Part shown: positions 1 through 5,576 of the stretch, piece after piece
How the letters are laid out: each line of letters begins with the position of its first letter
Numbering within the stretch: the stretch's first letter is position 1
Source of the DNA: Oscillospiraceae bacterium
Lineage (GTDB): Bacteria > Bacillota > Clostridia > Oscillospirales > Ruminococcaceae
Assembly (NCBI GenBank): GCA_031281115.1
Contig: JAITFV010000034.1
Coordinates: forward strand, 1-5,576
Reading direction: 5' to 3'
Length of the DNA: 5,576 bases
Position numbers and translations under genes: made by a program
The notes under the pieces: generated by a model
What the model saw: the letters and a program-made list of their open reading frames with translations, nothing else
Told to the model about the DNA's origin: nothing
Databases searched by the model: none

Positions 1-620
1 AAAAGCGCGACAGAATCATAAATGCCGCAATGCGTGAGTTCAGCAAGGGTTTCAAAAATGCTTCAACGGATGAAATCGTTAAAGAAGCAGGTATCTCGAA
101 AGGTTTGTTGTTTCATTACTTCGGAAGCAAAGAAAAATTATATGAATTTATTATTTTAGATGCAATTAACCTTATGACGACGAATTATTTTGATTTAATA
201 AACTTTGAGCAGACCGATATTCTCGACAGAATCTGGCAAATGTCTTTGCTTAAAATGGATTTGTCGCATAAATACCCGCTTTTATTCGATTTTGCCGCCG
301 CGGCTTACGTGCACGAAAAAGATAATCCGAATAGCAATTTCGCAGAAACTTTCAAGGAAATACAGGCAAAGGTTGCCGTCAACGCTTTCAAGAATATTGA
401 TGTTACAGTGTTTAAAGAAGGTATTGACCCTGAAAAAGCAATCAACATTATTTGGTGGTCGCTTATGGGATACGCAAACTCATTAGTCCCGAGCCACGAG
501 GATATGGCTGATTTTAAGCTCGAATACGAGCGCTATTTATCCGAAATGGAAGAATACTTCGACATTTTTAAAAAAATATTTTACCGCGGCGGCGGTGCTG
601 ATACTGCCGCTTCACGGTAA
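1..620 (+). CDS. TetR/AcrR family transcriptional regulator, 5' partial
   Basis: This is probably the ligand-responsive DNA-binding repressor of the ABC exporter genes that follow. The reading frame is open from base 3 with no stop, reading KRDRIINAAMREFSKGF. That is the first helix of a TetR domain, so the ATG at 30 is internal and the true start lies upstream, probably by about ten codons. Counting that Met as residue 1, the helix-turn-helix spans about residues 11-38 (TDEIVKEAGISKG followed by LLFHYFGSKEKLY), which is a textbook TetR recognition region. The rest is a helical, variable ligand-binding and dimerisation domain with no recognisable ligand signature. The C-terminus ends in a short Gly/Ala-rich tail (GGGADTAAS) encoded by a hairpin-forming GC-rich stretch. 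The ATPase gene starts 26 nt downstream on the same strand, which supports an autoregulated efflux operon. The promoter and operator would be upstream, outside the window. Family assignment is firm; the regulated target is inferred from position. Confidence 0.93.
   Translation, partial: KRDRIINAAMREFSKGFKNASTDEIVKEAGISKGLLFHYFGSKEKLYEFIILDAINLMTTNYFDLINFEQTDILDRIWQMSLLKMDLSHKYPLLFDFAAAAYVHEKDNPNSNFAETFKEIQAKVAVNAFKNIDVTVFKEGIDPEKAINIIWWSLMGYANSLVPSHEDMADFKLEYERYLSEMEEYFDIFKKIFYRGGGADTAASR
581..620 (+). other. Two-part RNA hairpin over the 3' end of the TetR gene
   Basis: The outer arms TTACCG (581-586) and CGGTAA (615-620) are perfectly complementary. The inner arms GCGGCGGT (589-596) and ACTGCCGC (603-610) pair with one G-U wobble around a 6-nt loop. 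The stop codon TAA lies in the outer arm. On the + strand an A-rich run follows, not a U tract, so it is not a classical terminator for the operon. It could slow decay or mark an RNA processing site between repressor and transporter messages, or it may be only a by-product of the encoded Gly/Ala tail. Confidence 0.5.
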
Positions 621-632
621 AAAATAAATCAC

Positions 633-638
633 AGGAGG
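633..638 (+). promoter_or_regulatory. Ribosome binding site of the ABC ATPase gene
   Basis: AGGAGG lies 8 nt before the ATG at 647. This selects that start over the in-frame ATG at 653, which would be 14 nt away. Confidence 0.9.
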
Positions 639-646
639 ATTAGTTA

Positions 647-1384
647 ATGTATATGTTAGAAATTGAAAACTTAACCAAAAAGTTCGGCAAATTTACCGCG
701 CTGAACAACGTAAACCTGCAGGTTGAAGAAGGCGAGGTCTTCGGTTACGTCGGTCCCAACGGCGCAGGTAAAACCACGACAATCCGGGTGCTGCTCGGGA
801 TTCTGCAGGCTACGTCGGGAACTGCAAATGTTTTCGGCAAAGATGCTTGGAAAGACGCGGTAGAAATCCACAAGCGTATTGCTTATGTCCCCGGTGACGT
901 GAATCTGTGGGCGAATCTTACAGGCGGCGAAGTAATTGACCTGTTCGTCAGCCTTCGGCAGAAAAGCGACAAGGCAAAACGCGAAAGATTAATTGAAAAG
1001 TTTGAGCTTGACCCTACTAAAAAATGCCGCACCTATTCAAAGGGTAATCGCCAAAAAGTAGCGTTAATCGCGGCTTTCGCTTCTGACGCAGACTTATACA
1101 TTCTTGATGAACCGACGTCCGGCTTAGACCCGCTGATGGGTGAGTTTTTCGTTGAAGAAGTGTTAAACCTTAAAAACAGCGGTAAAAGTGTGCTGCTTTC
1201 AAGCCATATTTTATCGGAAGTCGAGCGGCTTTGTGACAGAGTCGGCGTGATTATGAAAGGTAATGTTATAAAAACAGGTACGCTTGATGAGCTTAAACAA
1301 AGTGCAGCCTGTGCCGACGGCAAGTTACCCGACTCCATGGAAGAATTATTCATGCGGTATTATAAAGTAAGTGAGGGGGTATAA
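647..1384 (+). CDS. ABC transporter ATP-binding protein (drug/peptide exporter type)
   Basis: This 245-residue cytoplasmic ATPase powers the permease encoded 2 nt downstream. Visible motifs are Walker A GPNGAGKT (36-43), the ABC signature region YSKGNRQKV (130-138) in place of LSGGQ, Walker B LYILDE (150-155) with catalytic Glu155, D-loop SGLD (158-161) and the switch His187 in SSHI. The Q-loop position, usually Gln, appears as Gly83 in VPGD. From general knowledge, YSKGNRQK and PGD/PGE variants are common in the CcmA/DrrA-like branch that pairs with ABC-2 exporters of ionophores, antibiotics or peptides. Length is slightly short for the branch because only a short tail follows the nucleotide-binding domain. 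The start is fixed by a strong ribosome binding site at 633-638. A half-transporter ATPase of this kind normally works as a dimer with the permease. The substrate is unknown. Confidence 0.95.
   Translation: MYMLEIENLTKKFGKFTALNNVNLQVEEGEVFGYVGPNGAGKTTTIRVLLGILQATSGTANVFGKDAWKDAVEIHKRIAYVPGDVNLWANLTGGEVIDLFVSLRQKSDKAKRERLIEKFELDPTKKCRTYSKGNRQKVALIAAFASDADLYILDEPTSGLDPLMGEFFVEEVLNLKNSGKSVLLSSHILSEVERLCDRVGVIMKGNVIKTGTLDELKQSAACADGKLPDSMEELFMRYYKVSEGV
1373..1379 (+). promoter_or_regulatory. Ribosome binding site of the permease gene
   Basis: GAGGGGG lies 7 nt before the ATG at 1387, inside the last codons of the ATPase gene. The two genes are separated by only 2 nt, so their translation is probably coupled. 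Confidence 0.8.
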
Positions 1385-1386
1385 TT

Positions 1387-3087
1387 ATGCGCGGGAATTT
1401 TGATTATACCGGGAAGTTAGTAAAGTTTATGCTGCGCCGTGAGCGTATTATCGCGGCGATTTGGATTATTGTTTTAGTTTTATTTTCTGTCGCGCTCGCA
1501 CCCGGGCTTGAAACTATGTTCCCCGACAACGAAACTCGTGAAAATATTATCCTCATCTACGATAATCCAATCATGGTTTCAATGATGGGTCCGATTTTTG
1601 ACATTGACGGCGAGTTCACAACAGGCACGATTTACGCAGGAATGATGCTGCTTTGGGTAATGATTGCAGTGGCGATTATGAACATTTTTATTGTAATCCG
1701 GCACACCCGCGCGGATGAAGAACGCTGGCGCGCCGAGGTAATCCGTTCGCTCCCTGTCGGGCGTCTTTCAACTGTTCATGCAGCGATGCTTACCGCGCTG
1801 ATTATTAACACTGTTCTCGCTGTTTTAACCGGGCTCGGGCTTGCCGCAACAGGTACAGAAAGCATGGGTTTCGGAGGCAGTATGCTGTACGGCGCAGTAC
1901 TCGGTGCGAGTGGGTTAGTATTTGCAGCAATTACAGCTATATTCTGTCAGCTTTCAGCGAGTTCAAGCGGTGCGTTCGGGTTGTCGTTCCTTGCGCTTGG
2001 CGGTTCCTATATGCTGCGCGCAGCCGGCGATGTCGGGAATGAGGTTATATCATTAATCAGTCCGTTCGGGCTTGCACAGCGTTCTATGGTTTACGCGGAA
2101 AACGAGCTTATGCCGCTTTGGGGGCTTCTCGCAATCGCATTTGCTTTTGCGGCGTTAGCGTATAAATTTAATTCGATGCGGGATTTAGGGCAAGGTTTCA
2201 TACCCGCCCGAATGGGCAGAAGAGAAGCGAAGAAATCGCTGCTTTCGTCTTTCGGTTTATCGTTCAGACTGTTAAAAAATTCAATAATAGTTTGGACAAT
2301 AACCCTGTTTATGCTCGGCGCATCTTACGGCTCAATTATAGGCGAGATTGACCGCTTTGTCGGCGACAGCCCCGAATATTTAACACTTGTCGGACTGACG
2401 CCCGAACTGCTTGATACGCTTTCCGACAGTGACAAAGCTGATATGATTGTAGACGGTTTCGGCGGATTTGTTACGATTATGATGACGCTGATTGCGCTTG
2501 TTCCGCTTTTAATGTTCGCTTTGAAACCTAAGAACGAGGAAATCGACGGACGCGCGGAGGGTATTCTTTCGCGCTCGGTTTCGCGGCAGAAGTATCTCGC
2601 GGGTTACGTGATTATCGCATTCGCGATGAGTATAATTGTGCAATTATGTACTGTAGTCGGATTGTACGGTGCGGCTGAATCAACCGTAAGAGAAGGCGAA
2701 ATCGGCGAAGTTGCGGCTATTTTGAATCCTTTTGTATTTGAAAAACTGCTCGCGGCGAATTTTGCGTATCTCCCCGCGATGTGGCTTATAATCGGGCTGG
2801 CGGTGTTTATAGTCGGCTTACTCCCTAAAGCCGGCGGCGTTGTTTGGGGGTATTACGGATTTATCTGTTTCATGGCTTTAATCGGCAATATTCCCGATTT
2901 ACTGCCTGCGTGGCTCTCAAATCTGTCGCCTTTCAATTTCATACCGGAAATAAGGGTGACAAACTTCGACCTCTTCCCTGCTGCTGAAAGCAGCGCCGTG
3001 CCGCTCATTGTGCTGACGGGAATCGCCGCCGCACTCACTGTAATCGGGTTTATAGGGTATCGGAAACGGGATTTAATCACACATTAA
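1387..3087 (+). CDS. ABC-2 type exporter permease, fused two-half, about 12 membrane segments
   Basis: This 566-residue inner-membrane protein is the likely transmembrane partner of the preceding ATPase. Hydrophobic segments can be seen at about 21-39, 82-104, 130-153, 165-187, 195-211, 243-259, 297-315, 359-379, 403-428, 457-478, 483-500 and 537-557. These form two groups of six, with longer loops after the first helix of each half (40-80 and 316-358). The halves share motifs: RAEVIRSLPVGR (115-126) resembles RAEGILSRSVSR (389-400), and ISPFG (224-228) resembles LSPFN (513-517). That points to an internal duplication, so one polypeptide can supply both membrane halves. This layout matches the large permeases annotated as tetronasin-type or multidrug ABC-2 exporters. 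No signal peptide is seen; the N-terminus is basic and cytoplasmic. The family is well supported. The exported compound cannot be deduced, and calling it a resistance gene is inference from the TetR linkage. Confidence 0.9.
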   Translation: MRGNFDYTGKLVKFMLRRERIIAAIWIIVLVLFSVALAPGLETMFPDNETRENIILIYDNPIMVSMMGPIFDIDGEFTTGTIYAGMMLLWVMIAVAIMNIFIVIRHTRADEERWRAEVIRSLPVGRLSTVHAAMLTALIINTVLAVLTGLGLAATGTESMGFGGSMLYGAVLGASGLVFAAITAIFCQLSASSSGAFGLSFLALGGSYMLRAAGDVGNEVISLISPFGLAQRSMVYAENELMPLWGLLAIAFAFAALAYKFNSMRDLGQGFIPARMGRREAKKSLLSSFGLSFRLLKNSIIVWTITLFMLGASYGSIIGEIDRFVGDSPEYLTLVGLTPELLDTLSDSDKADMIVDGFGGFVTIMMTLIALVPLLMFALKPKNEEIDGRAEGILSRSVSRQKYLAGYVIIAFAMSIIVQLCTVVGLYGAAESTVREGEIGEVAAILNPFVFEKLLAANFAYLPAMWLIIGLAVFIVGLLPKAGGVVWGYYGFICFMALIGNIPDLLPAWLSNLSPFNFIPEIRVTNFDLFPAAESSAVPLIVLTGIAAALTVIGFIGYRKRDLITH

Positions 3088-3088
3088 T

Positions 3089-3125
3089 AAAAAAGAACCG
3101 GCTGCTTTTAAACAACAGCCGGTTT
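3089..3125 (-). terminator. Intrinsic terminator of the tmk-phosphatase operon, shared with the convergent exporter operon
   Basis: A 9-bp stem, AACCGGCTG (3096-3104) with CAGCCGGTT (3116-3124), encloses an 11-nt loop. On the - strand the stem is followed by C and then a run of six T (3094-3089), the classical rho-independent form. On the + strand only three T follow, so termination of the exporter operon here is weaker or depends on another mechanism. The phosphatase stop codon (3108-3110) lies in the loop, and codons 194-197 of that gene form the first arm on the - strand. Confidence 0.88.
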
Positions 3126-3704
3126 AACATTTAATTCCCATTTATTATTATCGTATATGTAATGAGCGAGAGCGCAGTTTGAATAATGCGGAGCTTTACC
3201 GATTGTTTCAACACGTCCGTCAATCATACAGGCATACAGCACACGCAAAGCGTAACCATGCGTTAACGCAAAAACTTTATTGTAATTTTTATCTTTTAAA
3301 TAATTTATAAATGAATTGAATCTTTTAATCATATCATTTAAGGATTCGCCGCCTTCCGGCGGTTTATATAAAGCAGGTTCCGTGTAAAAAAGCATACCGG
3401 AATCAGGGAACTTTGCAGATGCCTCAACATATTTCATGCCTTCCATGATGCCGAGATGAATTTCCTCTAAGCGTTCGTCAGTGCAAATCTTATATTTACT
3501 GCCAAAGGCAATATTAACCGTATCAACTGCCCGTTTCAACGGACTGCTGTATACCGCGTCGAAAGCTACATCTTCGAGCAATTTGCCTAATTGCTTCGCC
3601 TGTTCAATTCCGCTTTCCGTAAGAGGCGAGTTCGATTTACCGCCTGTTAATCGCATCTCAACATTCGATAATGTTTCGCCGTGCCGCGCTATGTATAATT
3701 CCAT
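3108..3704 (-). CDS. Histidine phosphatase family protein (phosphoglycerate mutase-like)
   Basis: This 198-residue cytoplasmic enzyme belongs to the branch 1 histidine phosphatases, which hydrolyse phosphoesters through a phosphohistidine intermediate. The core is complete: ARHGE (6-10) with Arg7 and nucleophile His8, SSPLKRA (53-59) with phosphate-binding Arg58, the proposed acid Glu81 in RLEEIHLG, GGES (118-121), and the second catalytic His149 in LTHG. The size fits small phosphatases such as alpha-ribazole phosphatase (CobC) or broad-specificity YhfR/GpmB-like enzymes, not full phosphoglycerate mutase. No cobalamin gene is visible, so a cobC name is not justified. Its ATG shares one base with the stop of the upstream dTMP kinase (TGATG), and GAAAGG at 3713-3718 lies 8 nt before it, so co-translation is likely. 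This linkage hints at a nucleotide or sugar-phosphate substrate, but that is inference only. Confidence 0.92.
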   Translation of the reverse strand: MELYIARHGETLSNVEMRLTGGKSNSPLTESGIEQAKQLGKLLEDVAFDAVYSSPLKRAVDTVNIAFGSKYKICTDERLEEIHLGIMEGMKYVEASAKFPDSGMLFYTEPALYKPPEGGESLNDMIKRFNSFINYLKDKNYNKVFALTHGYALRVLYACMIDGRVETIGKAPHYSNCALAHYIYDNNKWELNVKPAVV

Positions 3705-4321
3705 CAGTATAACCTTTCTATATAACTTATAATTTCACTCGTAACCGCTTCTTCTGATTGACTGCCTTTCACTGTTAACAAGTTTTTAATCAAATTTTTT
3801 TCTTTCAAATAATCAAACGCTTTATAAAAATTCTCACGTACCGCAACGCCCTGTTTATCGAAAAGCTCATTCCCTACCCGCGATTTGCCGATTCGCGCTA
3901 AGGTTTCGGCAGGGTCGGTATCAATGAAAATAATTACATCAGGCATTAGGAGTTCCATCGCCGCTTTGTTGACTTCATAAATTGTTTCAAAGTCAAGCTC
4001 GAGCCCTTGGTACGCGAAATTTGAAAAAACATAACGGTCGCAGAGCACATGAACTCCCTCGTCTAAATACGGCTGTATGTCATTAACTATATGCTCGTAT
4101 CTGTCTGCCGCGAACAGCAGCGCCATTGTCTGCGGCTCGAATTTAGTTTTTTTCTTAACCGCGCTGCGAGCAAGCGCACCCGGAAGACTTTCGCCGGGTT
4201 CGCGTTCTTGCCGGCATTTTATATTTTTTTCTTTTGTGAGGTGCTTGTACAGCGCGTTCATCTGGGTTGTCTTGCCCGAACCGTCAAGCCCCTCGAAAAC
4301 TATGAATAAGCTTTTTTTCAT
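3704..4321 (-). CDS. tmk: Thymidylate kinase (dTMP kinase)
   Basis: It phosphorylates dTMP to dTDP with ATP in the cytoplasm, an essential step of dTTP synthesis. The 205-residue length is normal for the family. Visible motifs are the P-loop GLDGSGKT (11-18), REPG (40-43), AADR (71-74), the DRY motif (95-97), SNFAYQG (100-106) and a basic LID segment around LARIGKSRV (141-149). The P-loop without an Arg, together with basic LID residues, fits the bacterial type II form. One oddity is that the usual REPGGT reads REPGES followed by LPG, and the KKK at 56-58 is unusually basic. This could be a divergent clostridial tmk or a paralogous deoxynucleoside monophosphate kinase; a second copy elsewhere in the genome would favour the latter. 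A ribosome binding site, GGAGA (4331-4335), lies 9 nt before the ATG. The gene overlaps the downstream phosphatase gene by one base. Confidence 0.92.
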   Translation of the reverse strand: MKKSLFIVFEGLDGSGKTTQMNALYKHLTKEKNIKCRQEREPGESLPGALARSAVKKKTKFEPQTMALLFAADRYEHIVNDIQPYLDEGVHVLCDRYVFSNFAYQGLELDFETIYEVNKAAMELLMPDVIIFIDTDPAETLARIGKSRVGNELFDKQGVAVRENFYKAFDYLKEKNLIKNLLTVKGSQSEEAVTSEIISYIERLY

Positions 4322-4347
4322 TTTAAATTGTCTCCGCCCTCTTCCAA

Positions 4348-4375
4348 ATTATACTAAAATCCAATAAACTGGCTA
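4348..4375 (-). promoter_or_regulatory. Candidate proximal promoter of tmk
   Basis: A perfect TATAAT on the - strand (4353-4348) has a poor -35 candidate, TAGCCA (4375-4370), 16 nt upstream, matching four of six consensus bases. Transcription would start about 20 nt before the tmk ATG, just ahead of its ribosome binding site. It may be an alternative to the promoter at 4383-4411. Confidence 0.4.
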
Positions 4376-4382
4376 TAACAGT

Positions 4383-4411
4383 ATTATAACATATTCAAGG
4401 CGGGAAATCAA
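4383..4411 (-). promoter_or_regulatory. Candidate sigma-A promoter of the tmk-phosphatase operon
   Basis: On the - strand, TTGATT (4411-4406; four of six consensus bases) and a perfect TATAAT (4388-4383) are separated by exactly 17 nt. This is the best promoter-like pair in the gap. The leader would be about 55 nt long. A repeated TATAACA on the + strand (4374-4380 and 4385-4391, 11 bp apart) lies over the -10 and start region. It may be a binding site or just A/T-rich coincidence. Confidence 0.55.
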
Positions 4412-4420
4412 TCCCGCCTT
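4397..4420 (-). terminator. GC-rich hairpin, possible terminator behind spoIVB
   Basis: AAGGCGGGA (4397-4405) and TCCCGCCTT (4412-4420) form a perfect 9-bp stem with a 6-nt loop. It is the only GC-rich hairpin between spoIVB and tmk. The - strand sequence after the stem (TT then GAATATG) lacks a real U tract, so it would be a weak intrinsic terminator, or an RNA end-protecting structure. The loop coincides with the -35 hexamer proposed for tmk. Confidence 0.5.
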
Positions 4421-4452
4421 AATAATTATTTATACTCGCAAGCCGCGAAACC

Positions 4453-4479
4453 CTGCTATCCATTTCAAATGGATAACAG
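4453..4479. repeat. 27-bp near-perfect palindrome next to the spoIVB stop
   Basis: The arms CTGCTATCCATTT (4453-4465) and AAATGGATAACAG (4467-4479) are complementary around one central base, with one mismatch (4456/4476). It begins 2 nt past the spoIVB stop codon. As RNA it would form a long hairpin, but no U tract follows in either direction. It could be a protein-binding palindrome, an mRNA 3'-end stabiliser or a copy of a dispersed repeat; the sequence alone does not decide. Confidence 0.6.
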
Positions 4480-4481
4480 TA

Positions 4482-5576
4482 TCACGCTGCCACATTTAAG
4501 ATTGCTTCCTCTTGCATTTCCTCCGTAGTATCTGTCATCTTCCTGTACATATTTTCGGCGAAAATTGCGTATCCGCGGGTATTATCGTTCACAAACACAT
4601 GAGTCACCGCGCCTGCCAGCATACCGTTTTGAATTATAGGGCTGCCGCTCATTCCCTGCACTATGCCGCCCGTTATGCCAATCAGCTCATCACAGGTAAT
4701 TTTGATGACCATGTTTTTGACTTGGTTGTTCTCATTAAAATCCAGCCGCTCTATAAGAATGTCATACTCGCGCGCGCTGCTGCCGCCGACTGTAGTTAAA
4801 ATTGTCGCGTGTCCGGTTGTCACTTCCTGCTTAAACGCCATCGGAATCCCCGAATCAAGCGAAGGCGCGTAGTTCATCGTGCCGAACACGCCAAGCTCTG
4901 TGTTGCGCTCAATAATGCCAATCGGTGCGCGTGACATAAATGAGCCGGAAAGCTCCCCCGGTTCCCCCGGTCTGCCTTTCACAATGCCGCTGATTGTCAC
5001 CGAGACCGCTTCCCCGCTTGAAAGCGGCAGAATTTTCCCTGTGTCAACATCACAGACACCATGCCCTAAACCTCCGAATGTCCCTCGTGACGAGTCATAG
5101 AAAGTCAGCGTACCGATTCCCGCCGAAGATGCCCTGACCCAAACTCCGATTCTGTACAAATTATCGCGCCCTGACCTTACCGGATTTATATCTAACGACA
5201 TTTCCTTTCCGTCGCGGATTATATCAACAACCGCCGCGCCCGTTCCAAGCTGCACCGCTTCTGTTATATCTGCACTTTTTTCTATACTCACACCATTCAC
5301 TGAAGTTATTATGTCACCCGTTCTGAGTCCTGCGAGCCGTGCCGGCGACGGGTTTCCGTCAATATCTCCCAGCCCTGTCACTATTGCACCATCGGTTCTT
5401 ATTTTTATCCCGAACGGCGTTCCGCAGGGGACAAGCACGGGTCTGTCAATTCTTTGAAACTGCACCTCTTTTATAGGAATAATTCCGAATAATTTTAGTT
5501 GCATTGTTTCTTCCTGTATACCTGCATCATTACTTGAAAGTGCAGGCAGTACCCCGTTTTCTGCGTTTTTATAATC
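4482..5576 (-). CDS. spoIVB: SpoIVB sporulation peptidase (S55 family), 5' partial
   Basis: SpoIVB is a forespore-produced serine peptidase. It is exported to the space between the forespore membranes, where it cleaves SpoIVFA and so switches on pro-sigma-K processing in the mother cell. The frame stays open from the ATG at 5504 to the window edge (24 more codons, ending SNDAGIQEET before that Met). The following LFGIIPIKEV is an internal conserved SpoIVB stretch, so the true start and N-terminal membrane anchor lie outside. Numbering from the 5504 Met, a PDZ domain covers about 37-107 (LRTGDIITSVNGV at 60-72), followed by the S55 domain with His148 in GLGHGVCDVDTG, likely Asp272, and the nucleophile Ser286 in GGIVQGMSGSP. 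The match to the conserved core is strong. A tail of about 20 residues, Glu/Met-rich, follows the GYAIFAENMY end motif. spo0A, the usual next gene, is not found downstream in this window. Confidence 0.95.
   Translation of the reverse strand, partial: DYKNAENGVLPALSSNDAGIQEETMQLKLFGIIPIKEVQFQRIDRPVLVPCGTPFGIKIRTDGAIVTGLGDIDGNPSPARLAGLRTGDIITSVNGVSIEKSADITEAVQLGTGAAVVDIIRDGKEMSLDINPVRSGRDNLYRIGVWVRASSAGIGTLTFYDSSRGTFGGLGHGVCDVDTGKILPLSSGEAVSVTISGIVKGRPGEPGELSGSFMSRAPIGIIERNTELGVFGTMNYAPSLDSGIPMAFKQEVTTGHATILTTVGGSSAREYDILIERLDFNENNQVKNMVIKITCDELIGITGGIVQGMSGSPIIQNGMLAGAVTHVFVNDNTRGYAIFAENMYRKMTDTTEEMQEEAILNVAA

Noticed and set aside
30..620. TetR gene as complete with a start at 30
   Set aside because: The first TetR helix (KRDRIINAAM) begins before this Met, and the frame is open to the window start.
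1033..1353. 106-codon open frame on the - strand
   Set aside because: It lies antisense to the conserved ATPase core, has no recognisable domain, and is best explained as a shadow of the real gene.
2980..2994. Hairpin GCTGCT/AGCAGC with a 3-nt loop near the end of the permease gene
   Set aside because: It lies inside coding sequence for an Ala/Ser-rich loop, has a very tight loop, and no U tract follows.
4077..4367. 96-codon open frame on the + strand across the tmk start
   Set aside because: It is antisense to conserved tmk motifs including the P-loop and has no protein family features.
4322..4481. A small gene, riboswitch or tRNA in the gap between tmk and spoIVB
   Set aside because: No convincing short reading frame with a ribosome binding site is seen, and the hairpins do not form a cloverleaf or a riboswitch pattern I recognise.
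4482..5504. spoIVB as a complete 340-residue gene starting at the ATG at 5504
   Set aside because: The frame stays open to base 5576, and LFGIIPIKEV just after this Met is an internal conserved SpoIVB segment. A full protein needs an N-terminal membrane anchor that is missing here.
1..5576. Mobile element or CRISPR array
   Set aside because: No transposase, integrase, terminal inverted repeats, regularly spaced direct repeats or attachment sites were seen.

Overview
The window looks like chromosomal DNA from an endospore-forming Firmicute, probably a Clostridia-class anaerobe. The evidence is a clear SpoIVB sporulation protease, strong AGGAGG-type ribosome binding sites, TATAAT-type promoter boxes, and Firmicute-like TetR and ABC-2 exporter sequences. 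No rRNA, tRNA, CRISPR array, transposase or integrase was found. It holds six protein-coding genes. Two of them, at either end, run off the window.

Left half (+ strand, 1-3087): a three-gene operon made of a TetR-family repressor (5' end missing), an ABC ATPase, and a 566-residue ABC-2 type permease with two six-helix halves. Spacing is tight: 26 nt, then 2 nt. The likely logic is a drug or peptide efflux module in which the repressor senses a compound and the ATPase-permease pair exports it. The substrate cannot be read from the sequence. A 40-nt hairpin spans the 3' end of the repressor gene and may tune expression between repressor and transporter.

Right half (- strand, 5576-3108): reading right to left, there is SpoIVB (5' end missing), a 160-bp intergenic region with hairpins and candidate promoters, a thymidylate kinase (tmk), and a histidine phosphatase whose start overlaps the tmk stop by one base. 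The tmk-phosphatase pair is probably co-transcribed. The two operons converge at about 3090-3124 on a hairpin that acts as a good intrinsic terminator for the - strand. Its stem is built from the last codons of the phosphatase gene.

I see no clearly new biological system. The items most worth a second look are the hairpin inside the TetR-ABC operon, the intergenic region behind spoIVB (a 27-bp palindrome, and a -35 box lying in a hairpin loop), the absence of spo0A directly after spoIVB, and the REPGES variant motif in the thymidylate kinase.
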